Positions 8,551 to 17,380 of a stretch of 44,181 nt of DNA are shown one piece after another. The position numbers and the translations under genes are program-made. This stretch comes from Polaromonas sp. YR568 (GTDB lineage Bacteria; Pseudomonadota; Gammaproteobacteria; Burkholderiales; Burkholderiaceae_C), in NCBI GenBank assembly GCA_945878995.1, contig CAMCUN010000030.1, positions 1 through 44,181 of the forward strand, read 5' to 3'. The first letter of the stretch is position 1, and the number at the start of each line of letters is the position of its first letter. The notes under the pieces are model-generated. The model was not told where the DNA came from. It was given only the letters and a program-made list of their open reading frames with translations, and made no database searches.

Positions 8551-9527
8551 GCCAGCACCTCCTCGGCCTGAGCCGCATGGACAGGCGCGGCCTGGCCGCT
8601 GGCGTACACGGGCTGCACCTGCCAGGCCAGCACCGGCTGGGCGCAGTGGCTGCACACAACCTTGGGTTTGAAAAGTTGGCCACAGGGGCTGTGCACAGGC
8701 ACGATGGAGCTGGGCTGGTCCAGGTGGTAATGAGCGGTCCAGTCGGACAAGCACATCATGTAGCCCAGCAGGCCCCGGCTGGCGGGGGTGAGCCGGTAAT
8801 GCCGGCGGCGCGCGTCCTGCGCGTCGGCCGAGCGCTCGAGCAGGCCGCAATCGACCATGCCCTTGAGGCGCTTTGCCAGCACGCTGGGGGCGATGCCCAG
8901 CGCCTGGGCGAGTTCGTCAAAGTAATGGCAGCCCAGCACCACGGCGGCAATGACCATGAGGCACCAGCGGTCCACCCGCAGGCCCAGGCCCATGCGCGGC
9001 GCGCCCGAGGTCGACAGGCGCGAGGCCGGGCCGGTCGTGTCAGGCTCGGCCAAGGCCGAATTCGGTTGCAGCCGCACCTGCAGGTCTTGGAGCTGAAGTT
9101 CCTGGTCGCAGCAGGCGCAGACCAGGCGCGGGTCGAACCCATGGCCGCACAGCAGGTGCTCAAGCCGCACAGGCAGCGCGATGTCGCGCTCGCCCCACTG
9201 GCGTTCCCACTGCCAGATCATCAGGGTCTGAGGGAACATGGCCAGGGCCTTGGCCGTGGCGTGGTAGCCCTGGCGCGGCGGGCGCTCTTGGTACAGGCGC
9301 GGGCGCAACAGGCCCAGCTGCACCAGCGTGCGCAAGCGCTCAGACAGGGTGTGGCGCGGAATGCCCAGCTGCACATGCCACTGGTCAAAGCGCTTGAGGC
9401 CCATGAAGGTGCCCAGCATGAGCTGCACCGTCCAGCGGTCGCCCAGTACGCGCAGGCCGTGGTGCAGCGTGCTGGTGGCCAGCGCCTGGCGCACCAGTTC
9501 CACATCCACGGTGCTTGAATTCGCCAT
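8547..9527 (-). CDS. HxlR-family transcriptional regulator with two winged-helix domains
   Basis: 326 aa from the ATG at 9527 (MANSSTVDVE). Its A is also the last base of the upstream thiolase stop (TGATG). Two HxlR-like winged helices are visible: residues about 10-120 (LGDRWTVQLMLGTFMGLKRF, then RHTLSERLRTLVQLGLL) and about 185-275 (VDRWCLMVIAAVVLGCHYFDEL, then APSVLAKRLKGMVDCGLLER). Each is followed by a similar Cys segment (CGHGFDPRLVCACC and CGQLFKPKVVCSHC). Most HxlR proteins have one domain and act as dimers, so this looks like an internal duplication and may work as a single-chain pseudodimer. Because it sits inside the catabolic run it is the best candidate for the local regulator; effector and operator are unknown. 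Confidence 0.82.
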   Translation of the reverse strand: MANSSTVDVELVRQALATSTLHHGLRVLGDRWTVQLMLGTFMGLKRFDQWHVQLGIPRHTLSERLRTLVQLGLLRPRLYQERPPRQGYHATAKALAMFPQTLMIWQWERQWGERDIALPVRLEHLLCGHGFDPRLVCACCDQELQLQDLQVRLQPNSALAEPDTTGPASRLSTSGAPRMGLGLRVDRWCLMVIAAVVLGCHYFDELAQALGIAPSVLAKRLKGMVDCGLLERSADAQDARRRHYRLTPASRGLLGYMMCLSDWTAHYHLDQPSSIVPVHSPCGQLFKPKVVCSHCAQPVLAWQVQPVYASGQAAPVHAAQAEEVLA

Positions 9528-10726
9528 CAGCAGCGCTCCACCACCATGGCCACGGCCAGACCGGCCGCGCCACACAAAGACACCAGCGCGCGGCGCGCCT
9601 GTCGGCGCTCGAGCTCGTCCAGGGCCGTGCCCAGCAGCGCGCTGCCTGTGGAGCCCATGGCATGGCCCAGGGCAATGGCGCCTCCGTTGACGTTGAGCTT
9701 GTCGTGCGAAACATTCATATGCTTCATGTAATGCAGCATCAAGCCGGCAAAGGATTCATTGACTTCAAAAAGGTCTATGTCTGCCGCCGTGAGGCCCGCC
9801 AAGGCCAGCGCCCTTTGGCTGGCGGGCACCGCGCCGGTGAGTGCCAGGGTGCGGTCCACGCTCACGGTGGCGGTGGCCAAAATACGCGCCCGCGCTTGGA
9901 GGCCCAGGCGCCGGGCCGCCGCGGGGCTGGCCAGCAGCACCGCCGAGGCGCCGTCGGCCATGGCAGGCGAGTTGCCAGCGTGGTGCACTGGGTCTATGCG
10001 CACCAGGCCATAGCGCTGGCACAGCAGAGGGTTGAAGCCGTACTTTTCAGCCATGGCGGCAAAAGCGGGGGGCAACTGGCCCAGGCCCTCCAGCGTGGTC
10101 TGGGCGCGTGGGGTTTCGTCCTGGCTCAGCAGAACCTGACCTTCTCCTGCGGTGACAGGCACCACCGATGCGCTGCGGCCTGCCGCCAGGGCGGCCACGG
10201 CGCGCTGTTGCGAAGCCAAGGCATAGGCATCGCACTGGGCGCGGTCAAAGCCCTCCATGGTGGCAATCACATCGGCCGAAATGCCTATGGGCACCAGCGT
10301 GGTCTGTTGCTGAAATTCCCAGTCGTGCGTCAAGGGGCCTTTGTCAGACGCCATGGGCACGCGAGACATCATCTCCACGCCACCGCCCACCGCCAGGCCG
10401 TCGCAAGCTATGGCCTCTTGTGCGGCCAGGTGCACGGCGCTCAGGCCAGAGGCGCAGTAGCGATTGATGCTCAGGCCCGGCACGCTGTCGCTCCAGCCGG
10501 CGCGCACCAGGGCCAGCTTGGCGATGTTGGCGCCCTGCTCGCCGGTCTGGCTGACGCAGCCGATGAAGGCATCGCTGACCTCGGCCGTGTCAATGCCGGT
10601 GCGCTGGGCCAGGGCTGTGAGTTGCTGGGCTAGCAAATCCACAGGTTTGGTGTGGCGCAGCGCGCCCTTGTCGTTGCCCCGGCCTCGGGGGCTGCGCAGC
10701 GCGTCAATGATGAGGGCCTGGCTCAT
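9527..10726 (-). CDS. Acetyl-CoA C-acyltransferase (thiolase)
   Basis: 399 aa from the ATG at 10726 (MSQALIIDALRSPRGRGNDK). Thiolase I/II family: it should cleave a 3-oxoacyl-CoA with CoA, the last step of a beta-oxidation-like pathway. The nucleophilic Cys lies in NRYCASGLSAVHLAAQ near residue 89. The C-terminal motifs are VNESFAGLML, NGGAIALGHAMGSTGS and SLCGAAGLAVAMVVE. The usual GHPLGATG reads GHAMGSTG, a mild deviation that keeps the His, and the last motif has CGAAG instead of CxGGG. Overlaps the DUF1295 gene (ATGA upstream) and the HxlR gene (TGATG downstream). Confidence 0.88.
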   Translation of the reverse strand: MSQALIIDALRSPRGRGNDKGALRHTKPVDLLAQQLTALAQRTGIDTAEVSDAFIGCVSQTGEQGANIAKLALVRAGWSDSVPGLSINRYCASGLSAVHLAAQEAIACDGLAVGGGVEMMSRVPMASDKGPLTHDWEFQQQTTLVPIGISADVIATMEGFDRAQCDAYALASQQRAVAALAAGRSASVVPVTAGEGQVLLSQDETPRAQTTLEGLGQLPPAFAAMAEKYGFNPLLCQRYGLVRIDPVHHAGNSPAMADGASAVLLASPAAARRLGLQARARILATATVSVDRTLALTGAVPASQRALALAGLTAADIDLFEVNESFAGLMLHYMKHMNVSHDKLNVNGGAIALGHAMGSTGSALLGTALDELERRQARRALVSLCGAAGLAVAMVVERC

Positions 10727-11700
10727 GCGTGTTCCTTGGACCGAGCGCTGCGGGGCCACAGGCGCGGGAAAAAAGCTGGCACGCGGGCGCAGTAAGCGGC
10801 GTAGCCAGGCTTGGTCTTGGCCATGTGGCGCTCCATCAGCGAGGTGGCCGAGCCTTTGTTCATGAACCAGGTGACATAGGCCATGGACAGCAGCGACAAC
10901 CAGCCCCAGGGGTGGGCCAGGGCCATGAGGCCATAGCCCCACCACATGCAGGTCTGGCCAAAGTAATTGGGGTGGCGGGTGAGGCTCCACAAACCCGTCT
11001 GCAGCACCTGCGAGCGATCGCTGCGCTGACGCTTGAAGCGGGTGAGCTGCCAGTCGCCGCCGGCCTCAAACACAAAGCCCACCAGCCAGACCCCCGCGGC
11101 CAGCGCATGCCAGGCCTGGAGGGGGCCGGCGTGGTGCAAAGCGATCACCAGCGGCACAGACCACAGCCACACCACCACGCCCTGCAGCAAGAAAACCTGG
11201 AAATAACTCCACCACCAAAAGCGCGCGCCCGAGCGCTGGCGCCAGCGCGCATAGCGGGGGTCTTCGCCATGGGGCAGGTTGCGCCAGAGGATGTACAGCC
11301 CGTATCGGCCAAAGCCCAGGCTGCACAGGGCCAGCAGCAGCACGCTGGAAGGCTGAGCCTCGCCGCCCAGGTGCCAAAACAACCACCAGGGCGCGCACAG
11401 CAGCAAAAAACCGTAAGCGATGTCCATGATGCTGGCGTCGCGCTTGAGCAAGCTGATGAGCCACACCAACGTGAGCCACAGCCACAGCCACAGCCCCAAC
11501 TGCATGAAGCTGGCCAACCAGGCCGGCTGCGACCCGGCCGGCAGCAGCGCCAGCACCAGGGCAAGCACAAGGGGCAGCAGCGGGTAGGCGCGGTCCAGCC
11601 CACGGACATTCTCACGAGGCAAGGCCCACAGCCACACGGCAGCCAGCACGGCCCAGGCCGCCAGCAAGGCGACCGGGTGTTGCCAGAGCTGCGCAATCAT
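10723..11700 (-). CDS. DUF1295 membrane protein (steroid 5-alpha-reductase-like fold)
   Basis: 325 aa with about eight hydrophobic segments, very rich in Trp and Leu. The C-terminal SLTRHPNYFGQTCMWWGYGL (about residues 235-254) is the signature seen in DUF1295 and in the wider steroid reductase/ERG4/isoprenylcysteine methyltransferase fold. Members are NADPH-dependent double-bond reductases or methyltransferases where known, but DUF1295 itself has no firm reaction. Placed between two thiolases in a catabolic run, it could reduce a C=C bond of a lipophilic intermediate; that is inference. Both ends overlap their neighbours by ATGA. Confidence 0.8.
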   Translation of the reverse strand: MIAQLWQHPVALLAAWAVLAAVWLWALPRENVRGLDRAYPLLPLVLALVLALLPAGSQPAWLASFMQLGLWLWLWLTLVWLISLLKRDASIMDIAYGFLLLCAPWWLFWHLGGEAQPSSVLLLALCSLGFGRYGLYILWRNLPHGEDPRYARWRQRSGARFWWWSYFQVFLLQGVVVWLWSVPLVIALHHAGPLQAWHALAAGVWLVGFVFEAGGDWQLTRFKRQRSDRSQVLQTGLWSLTRHPNYFGQTCMWWGYGLMALAHPWGWLSLLSMAYVTWFMNKGSATSLMERHMAKTKPGYAAYCARVPAFFPRLWPRSARSKEHA

Positions 11701-12935
11701 GCGGGCTGAGCTTCCACCACAAAACTCACCACGGTGGCGCAGGAGCCGCCTATGTTGAGCGTTTGCAGGCGGCGCGCGCCTTCAATTTGGCAGTCGCCCG
11801 CTTGGCCGGTGACCTGGCGCGCCGCGTCCAGCAGCATGCGCGTGCCGGTGGCGCCCACCGGGTGACCCGCGCCAATCAGGCCGCCGCTCATGTTGATGGG
11901 GCAGGCGCCGCCAGGCGCGATCAGGCCGGACTCCACCGCCTGCCAGCTCTGGCCGGGCGGCGTGAGGCCAAAGTGGTCTATGGCCATGTACTCGGTGGTG
12001 GTGAAGCAGTCGTGCGTTTCGATGCCGCTCAGGTCCTGCGCACCGCCAATTCCGGCGCGCTTCCAAGCGTCTTCCAGGGTCTGGCGCACATGCGGGAACA
12101 CATAGGGCTGGCCGCGGCTGCGCTCGAATTTGTCTTTCAGGCGCAGGCCGGCGTTGCGGTGGCCCCAGCCGGCAATCACCGGCAATTGGCCGAGCCTGCC
12201 GCCCGTGCGTGCGGCATGCGCTTTGGCAAAGTCGCTGGACGCCAGCAGCACAGCGCAGGCGCCGTCGGTGATTTGGCCGCAGTCCTGGCGGCGGGTGCCC
12301 GGCTCAATGACCGGGTTGAGCGCATCGTCGTCAGTGAAGGCCCCGGGCTCGAACTGCCAGCGCCGCGTCTGCGCCAGCGGGTTGCGGCGGGCGTTGGCGT
12401 AGTTGATCTCGGCAATGCGGTTGAGGTACTGGCGGTCCAGGCCGTAACGCGCCTCGTACTCCTGGGCCAGCAGGCCAAAGGCGGCCGGCCACATGAAGGT
12501 GCAGTCTATGTCCTCGCGGCCTTGCCAGGCGGCGGCGTTCTGGTTTTGCGAGGCCACGTCACCAGGGGTGTTTTTGAACTCCTCGGCGCCCAGCACCAGC
12601 ACGCAGTCGTAGCGGCCGGCCTCGATCTCGGCCATGGCAGTGAGCACCGCGAGCGACGATGACGCGCACGCGCCTTCATGCCGCATGGCCGGCACGCCCC
12701 ACAGCTCGGGCACCACCTGCGCCACCATGGCGCCCAGGTGGGCCTGCTGGCGCTGCAACTCGCCAAAGGCATTGCCCACATGGATGCTCTGCACCTGGGC
12801 CGCATCAACACGGCTGGCATCGAGTGCGCCCAGGGTGGCCTCGCGCACCATGTCGGAAATGTCCTGGCCTTGGCGCGACCAGACCTTGGCAAAGTCGGTT
12901 TGATAACCGCCCAAAATAAACACGGGAGAGTTCAT
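11697..12935 (-). CDS. SCP-x-type thiolase (acetyl-CoA acetyltransferase family)
   Basis: 412 aa from the ATG at 12935 (MNSPVFILGGYQTDFAK), whose start overlaps the stop of the flavoprotein gene (ATGA). This is the divergent thiolase subfamily related to sterol carrier protein-x. The Cys sits in MRHEGACASSSLAVLTAM near residue 93, followed by EIEAGRYDCVLVLGAEEF, and the His motifs are IETHDCFTTTEYMA and GAGHPVGATGTRML. Enzymes of this subfamily thiolyse branched or ring-bearing 3-oxoacyl-CoAs such as sterol side chains, which fits the terpenoid-like flavour of the cluster. No separate SCP-2 or DUF35 partner is visible nearby. Confidence 0.85.
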   Translation of the reverse strand: MNSPVFILGGYQTDFAKVWSRQGQDISDMVREATLGALDASRVDAAQVQSIHVGNAFGELQRQQAHLGAMVAQVVPELWGVPAMRHEGACASSSLAVLTAMAEIEAGRYDCVLVLGAEEFKNTPGDVASQNQNAAAWQGREDIDCTFMWPAAFGLLAQEYEARYGLDRQYLNRIAEINYANARRNPLAQTRRWQFEPGAFTDDDALNPVIEPGTRRQDCGQITDGACAVLLASSDFAKAHAARTGGRLGQLPVIAGWGHRNAGLRLKDKFERSRGQPYVFPHVRQTLEDAWKRAGIGGAQDLSGIETHDCFTTTEYMAIDHFGLTPPGQSWQAVESGLIAPGGACPINMSGGLIGAGHPVGATGTRMLLDAARQVTGQAGDCQIEGARRLQTLNIGGSCATVVSFVVEAQPA

Positions 12936-13936
12936 GTGATTACCTTGTGTGAAGACGTGAGCAAACATTGCAGGCGCGAGCAGGCTTGCTCGTACTCGCG
13001 GCACAACTCGTCGACCACCTCGGCCACGGGCGCAATGGCGCGTATGGTGCCCAGGCCTTGGCCTGCAGCCCAGACGTCCATCCATTTTTTGCCCGCAAAC
13101 GACTGGTTGCTGTCGTACTGCCGGCCAGGTGCGTCGGGCATGTGGGCCGGGTCAAATCCATTGGCCAGCAGTGAAGGCTTGAGCCAGCTCGCGGCCGTGC
13201 CGGTGACCGCCGAGCTCACCAGCAGGTCGTCCACATGGCAGTCCACCACCATCTGCTGGTAAGCCTGGGGCGCCATGCTTTCGGTCACAGGGATAAAGCG
13301 CGTGCCCATGTAAACCAGGTCCGCGCCGCAGGCCATGGCGCCGGCCACGCCCCAGCCGTCGCTGATGCCGCCGCCCACGACCACGATGCCCTCAAAAAAT
13401 TCGCGCACCGCGCTCACGAACGCGAAGGGCGAGAGAAAACCGGTGTGCCCGCCCGCGCCCGCGCACACGCAAGCCAGGCCGTCGGCGCCGGCCGCCACGG
13501 CCTTGCGCGCCAGGTTGAGGTTGATCACATCGGCCAGCACAATGCCGCCGTAACCGTGCACCACCGAGATGGCCGGCTTGGGGCTGCCCAAGGCGGTGAC
13601 CACCACGGGCGGTTTGTACTTGGCAATCAGTTCCAGGTCTTCGGCCAGGCGGGTGTTGGACGAGTGCGTCACCAAGTTGGCACACCAAGGGCCCAGGGTG
13701 GCGGCGGGCTGCACCTCGCGGGCCTGGGCCAGGCCTTCGGTGATGCGGCGCATCCAGTCGTCCAACTGCGCAATAGGCCGGGCGTTCGGCGTGGGAAAGG
13801 CCCCCACAATGCCGGCCTTGCAGGCGGCCAACACCAGGTCTGGGCCGGAGATGAGGAACATGGGCGCGGCCACCACGGGCAGGCGCAGAGAAAAAGGCAG
13901 CATCATCGAGGGCTTTCCAGGCAGGTTCAGGGTCAC
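12932..13936 (-). CDS. Nitronate monooxygenase-like FMN protein (NPD family)
   Basis: 334 aa if the GTG at 13936 is used; this codon overlaps the stop of the Bug gene (GTGA), like the other junctions here. An internal ATG 10 codons later is an alternative. TIM-barrel FMN family: LRLPVVAAPMFLISGPDLV at the N-terminus, GADGLACVCAGAGGHTG (phosphate-binding loop) near residue 165, VVVGGGISDGWGVAGAMACGADLVYMGTRF in the C-terminal half. Family members oxidise alkyl nitronates, but many in catabolic clusters, including enoyl reductase relatives, act on other substrates. No nitro-compound genes are nearby, so the real role may differ from the family name. Confidence 0.82.
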   Translation of the reverse strand: MTLNLPGKPSMMLPFSLRLPVVAAPMFLISGPDLVLAACKAGIVGAFPTPNARPIAQLDDWMRRITEGLAQAREVQPAATLGPWCANLVTHSSNTRLAEDLELIAKYKPPVVVTALGSPKPAISVVHGYGGIVLADVINLNLARKAVAAGADGLACVCAGAGGHTGFLSPFAFVSAVREFFEGIVVVGGGISDGWGVAGAMACGADLVYMGTRFIPVTESMAPQAYQQMVVDCHVDDLLVSSAVTGTAASWLKPSLLANGFDPAHMPDAPGRQYDSNQSFAGKKWMDVWAAGQGLGTIRAIAPVAEVVDELCREYEQACSRLQCLLTSSHKVIT

Positions 13937-14916
13937 TCGCTGGCCTTGAAACCCGACAGCCGCACCGCCTCGCCCCAGCGCTTGAGGTCGGACTGCACAA
14001 AGCGGGTCAATTCCTCGGGGGTGGAAGGCAGGGTTTCAAAGTCCATGGCGCGCCATTTCTCACGCACCTCATTCGAGCGCAGCGCGCGCACGATTTCGCG
14101 GTTGGCCTGGGCAATGACGGCGTCGGGCGTGCCAGCCGGCGCTTGGATGGAGGACCAAATGTAGATTTCAAGATCGGGCACGCCTTGCTCGCGGAAAGTG
14201 GCCACCTGCGGCATCAGCGCCGAGCGCTGCGGACTGGTCACGGCCAGCACCTTGACACGGCCCGCATCCAGGTGCGGCTTGACCGCCAGCAGGGGCAAAA
14301 AGGCGGCGTTCACCTGTCCGCCCACCAAGTTCTGCACGGCAGGCGGCGTGCCGTTGAAAGGCACGTGCGTCATGGAAAGACCTGCGCGCTGGTTCAGGAT
14401 GACGCCGGTGAAGTGCGAGGAGTTGCCCGCCGTGAAGGAGGCAAAGGACACCTTGTCGCCCTGCGGCTTGGCCCAGGCAATGAACTCCTGCAGGTTGTTG
14501 GCCGGCACGCTGGAATGCACCGCCATGACCATGGCTGCACCCAGGAAATTGCTCACCGGCTTAAAGCTTTTCTCGGGGTCGTAAGGCAACTTGCTGAAGG
14601 TGTGAGGGTTGATGGTGAGCATGCTGGTGTTGCCCAGCAGCAGGGTGTAGCCATCGGCCGGGGCCTGGGCCACGAACTGCGCGGCCACTATGCCCGAACC
14701 GCCGGGCTTGGAATCGATGAGCAGGGGCTGGCCGGTGTTCTTGCGGAACTCCTCGGCCACCACACGCAAGGAGGTGTCCAGGGTGTTGCCGGGGGCAAAG
14801 GGCACGACGATGCGCACCGGCCGGTCGGGCCAGGTGGGTTGCGCAGCCGCCCACAGGGGCAGGGCCAACAAAGCGAGGCACTGCAGGGCTTGGCGATACA
14901 AGGGGGTGGTGTTCAT
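13933..14916 (-). CDS. Bug/TctC-family periplasmic binding protein
   Basis: 327 aa from the ATG at 14916 (MNTTPLYRQALQ), which has GGAG 7 bases upstream; an in-frame ATG at 14928 lacks this. Signal peptide to about residue 22 (WAAAQP). The mature start WPDRPVRIVVPFAPGNTLDT and the block AQFVAQAPADGYTLLLGNTS are typical of the Bug (Bordetella uptake gene) family, which binds carboxylates, amides and aromatic acids in the periplasm. No tctA or tctB membrane genes are in the window, so it may be an orphan receptor or a chemosensory or scavenging protein, a common situation in Burkholderiales. It is a second binding protein in the cluster besides LivK. Confidence 0.88.
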   Translation of the reverse strand: MNTTPLYRQALQCLALLALPLWAAAQPTWPDRPVRIVVPFAPGNTLDTSLRVVAEEFRKNTGQPLLIDSKPGGSGIVAAQFVAQAPADGYTLLLGNTSMLTINPHTFSKLPYDPEKSFKPVSNFLGAAMVMAVHSSVPANNLQEFIAWAKPQGDKVSFASFTAGNSSHFTGVILNQRAGLSMTHVPFNGTPPAVQNLVGGQVNAAFLPLLAVKPHLDAGRVKVLAVTSPQRSALMPQVATFREQGVPDLEIYIWSSIQAPAGTPDAVIAQANREIVRALRSNEVREKWRAMDFETLPSTPEELTRFVQSDLKRWGEAVRLSGFKASE

Positions 14917-14929
14917 GGGGTTCTCCATC

Positions 14930-15658
14930 TCAAACGGGTGGGGGAAACTCACCGGCACGGGCGGCCAGTTGCAAGAGTTCATCGGCGAGCAGTTCGGGCT
15001 GCTCCAGGGGCACCATGTGGCCCGCGCCCTCGATCCAGCGCAGGCGCGCGCCGGGAATGAGCGCGGCAGCCTCTTCAGACAACTCGGGCGGCGTGACCTT
15101 GTCCTCGCGGCCGCAGACCACGCTCACCGGCAGGGTCAAGGTGGACAGCAGCGCGCGGTGGTCAATCCGCGCGGCAATGGCCTGCAGGTGGCGCAGCCCA
15201 ACCTGCATGCCCACGTCCTGGATTGATTGCTCGACCTGCTGTTGCAGGGGCTGGCCCTGGCTGGCCGCGCCCATGTTGAACTTGGCCACCTGGGCGGCAA
15301 ACACCGCAAAATTCTTTTGCATGGCCTGCGCGGCTTTGTGGCGGCCGGCCAGCGTGGCCTCGGTCTCGGGCCGCACGGCGCTGTCGACCAGGGCCAGGGC
15401 ACGAGCCAGGAGCCCTTGCGCGAGCAGGTGCTGCGCCACATAGCCGCCCATGGAAAAGCCGGCCAGCACCACGGGCGCATCACCGTGCGGCACCAGGCGT
15501 GCGCGGGCAGACAGCGCCATGGCGTCCATGCTGGATTCAGTGGCAAAGCCCAGGGCCTCCACCGCCCAGCCGCTGCGCTGGCGCAGGCGCTCGGCCACGG
15601 GCTGCCAGACGCGCTCGTCGTTGAGCATGCCGCCCAAAAGCAGGAACACGCCGGTCAT
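14930..15658 (-). CDS. Alpha/beta-fold hydrolase
   Basis: 242 aa from the ATG at 15658 (MTGVFLLLGGMLNDERVW), overlapping the upstream ligase stop by ATGA. The open frame extends further upstream, but that part lies within the ligase gene. Nucleophile elbow GFSMGGYVAQ near residue 73, late Asp in VVCGREDKVTPPEL near 190, and His in IEGAGHMVPLEQP near 215: a complete Ser-Asp-His triad. Could hydrolyse an ester or lactone made by the monooxygenase, or a C-C or thioester bond. Ends 13 bases before the Bug start. Confidence 0.83.
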   Translation of the reverse strand: MTGVFLLLGGMLNDERVWQPVAERLRQRSGWAVEALGFATESSMDAMALSARARLVPHGDAPVVLAGFSMGGYVAQHLLAQGLLARALALVDSAVRPETEATLAGRHKAAQAMQKNFAVFAAQVAKFNMGAASQGQPLQQQVEQSIQDVGMQVGLRHLQAIAARIDHRALLSTLTLPVSVVCGREDKVTPPELSEEAAALIPGARLRWIEGAGHMVPLEQPELLADELLQLAARAGEFPPPV

Positions 15659-17373
15659 GCCGCCCCCGCCAACTCGGTGGGCGCGAGCAAGCGCGCTTGC
15701 TCGCGCAGCTCGCGCTTGAGGATCTTGCCCACGGCATTGCGCGGCAGGCTGTCCAGACTCATGAGGTATTCCGGGCATTTGTAAATGGCCGCTTGTTTGT
15801 CCTGGCGCAGGTAGTGCTGCAGGTCAGACAGGCTCAGCGTGAGACCCGGGCGCGGCACCACGCAGGCGCAGAGCTTTTCGCCCAGCAAGGCGTCGGGCAC
15901 GGCCACCACGGCCACTTCTTGCACCGCCGGGTGGCCGGTGAGCAAGGATTCGATTTCTTCAGACGAGATGTTCACACCGCCGCGGATCACGATGTCTTTG
16001 CTGCGGCCCACGTAGCGGTAGAACTGACCGCGCTCACCGGCAATCTCAAAGAGGTCTCCGCTGCAGTAAAAACCTTGGTCATCAAAGGCGCGCGCAGTCA
16101 GTTCAGGCGCGCGAAAGTAGCCGCTGAAAATGGTGGCACCGGCAAAGCGCAACTCGCCGGGGCGGCCGTTCTCGCTGATGTCTTGGCCCGTGTCCAGGTC
16201 CACCAAGCGCGTGCGGATTTTGCGCGTGGTGGAGATGCGCCACTCATGGCCGCCTGCACCCGCGCGCGGGAAAAACTGCGCACGCAGGGCAGGATCAGGC
16301 ACGTCGATGTCGCTGCTGGACAGCGCCGCACCTTCGTTGGAGCCAAAGTAGTTGACGATGCGCACGCCAAAGCGCTGCTCAAAGCCCTGCACCATCCAGG
16401 GCGACAGCGGCGCTGAGCCGGAGCCTATGCGCGACAGGCGCTTGAAATCAATGCCCTCGAGCAAGGCCTCGTTTTGCAACAAGGAGTTGAGAATGGCCGG
16501 CGGGCTGACGGTGTAGTCGATCTTCTCCGTGCGCAGCTGCTCCAAGAACACAGTCAGGTCAAAGGGCTGGTGCTGCACCACGGTGGCGCCCAGCACCAGC
16601 CAGGTGACAAAAGCGGTGGACAGACCCGCCATGTTGATCAGCGGAAAGGGGTTGAGCAGGCGCGCGCCGGGCTGCAGGTCGGCCGCCTCGATGATGGAGG
16701 GCGCCACCACCATCCACTCGTTGTGCGAGCGCGGCACGCCCTTGGGCACGGCCTCGGTGCCCGAGGTCCAGCAGATGGTGAACACGTCGTTGGCGCTGAC
16801 CGCCGCTGCGCGCTCGGCTTGCGCCAGGCCTTGGCGGCCGGCATCGTCTGCCCAAGGCAGCGCATCGAGCGCGTCCGCGCCACCCCAATGCAGCACATGG
16901 CCCAGGTGCGCATGGGCCGCCGCCAAGGCTTGCCACATGGCCCGCGTTTCATGCTTGGCGATGCGCTCAAAGGTGAGCACGGCCCGCACCTGCGTGAGCG
17001 CCAGCACATGGCCGAGCTCGTGCGCGCGGTACTGCACAGGCACGGGAGACAGCACCAGGCCCAGCCGCGCGCAGGCCAAGTAGGCGATGAACTGCTCCAC
17101 GCTGTTGGGCATTTGCGCCAGCACGATGTCGTCCTTGCGCAGGCCCAGGTCCAGCAGGTGCAGGCACAGGCGATCGACCTCCCGGCCCAACTCGGCCCAG
17201 CTCAGGCGCCGCGGCGCACCGTGGGCAAAGGCGGGGCGGTTGCAGGCATCGACCACGGCCTCGGCCTCGGGATGCGCGGCCAGCCGCTGCTCAAAAAGCT
17301 GCCAAAGCGTGAGCTCGCCCCACCACTGGCGGGCGCTGTACGCCTGAATCTTGTCCGGGCTGACGAGGACCAT
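15655..17373 (-). CDS. AMP-forming acyl-CoA ligase (second in cluster)
   Basis: 572 aa from the ATG at 17373 (MVLVSPDKIQAYS); upstream in-frame codons fall in the dioxygenase gene. Motifs are ICWTSGTEAVPKGVPRSH (P-loop, with Glu where Thr is common), NYFGSNEGAAL (A5), FYCSGDLFEI (A7), YVGRSKDIVIRGGVNIS (A8) and the catalytic Lys in RNAVGKILKREL near the C-terminus. This architecture resembles medium-chain, cyclic or aromatic acid ligases rather than the long-chain type at 3197-5032. It starts 7 bases after the dioxygenase gene, suggesting that it activates an acid derived from the cleavage product. Confidence 0.87.
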   Translation of the reverse strand: MVLVSPDKIQAYSARQWWGELTLWQLFEQRLAAHPEAEAVVDACNRPAFAHGAPRRLSWAELGREVDRLCLHLLDLGLRKDDIVLAQMPNSVEQFIAYLACARLGLVLSPVPVQYRAHELGHVLALTQVRAVLTFERIAKHETRAMWQALAAAHAHLGHVLHWGGADALDALPWADDAGRQGLAQAERAAAVSANDVFTICWTSGTEAVPKGVPRSHNEWMVVAPSIIEAADLQPGARLLNPFPLINMAGLSTAFVTWLVLGATVVQHQPFDLTVFLEQLRTEKIDYTVSPPAILNSLLQNEALLEGIDFKRLSRIGSGSAPLSPWMVQGFEQRFGVRIVNYFGSNEGAALSSSDIDVPDPALRAQFFPRAGAGGHEWRISTTRKIRTRLVDLDTGQDISENGRPGELRFAGATIFSGYFRAPELTARAFDDQGFYCSGDLFEIAGERGQFYRYVGRSKDIVIRGGVNISSEEIESLLTGHPAVQEVAVVAVPDALLGEKLCACVVPRPGLTLSLSDLQHYLRQDKQAAIYKCPEYLMSLDSLPRNAVGKILKRELREQARLLAPTELAGAA

Positions 17374-17380
17374 GAACGCG

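Noticed and set aside
8551..8850. 100-residue N-terminal extension of LivH
   Set aside because: It overlaps the HxlR gene completely and is Pro/Arg-rich with no membrane character; the ATG at 8550 fits the family start.
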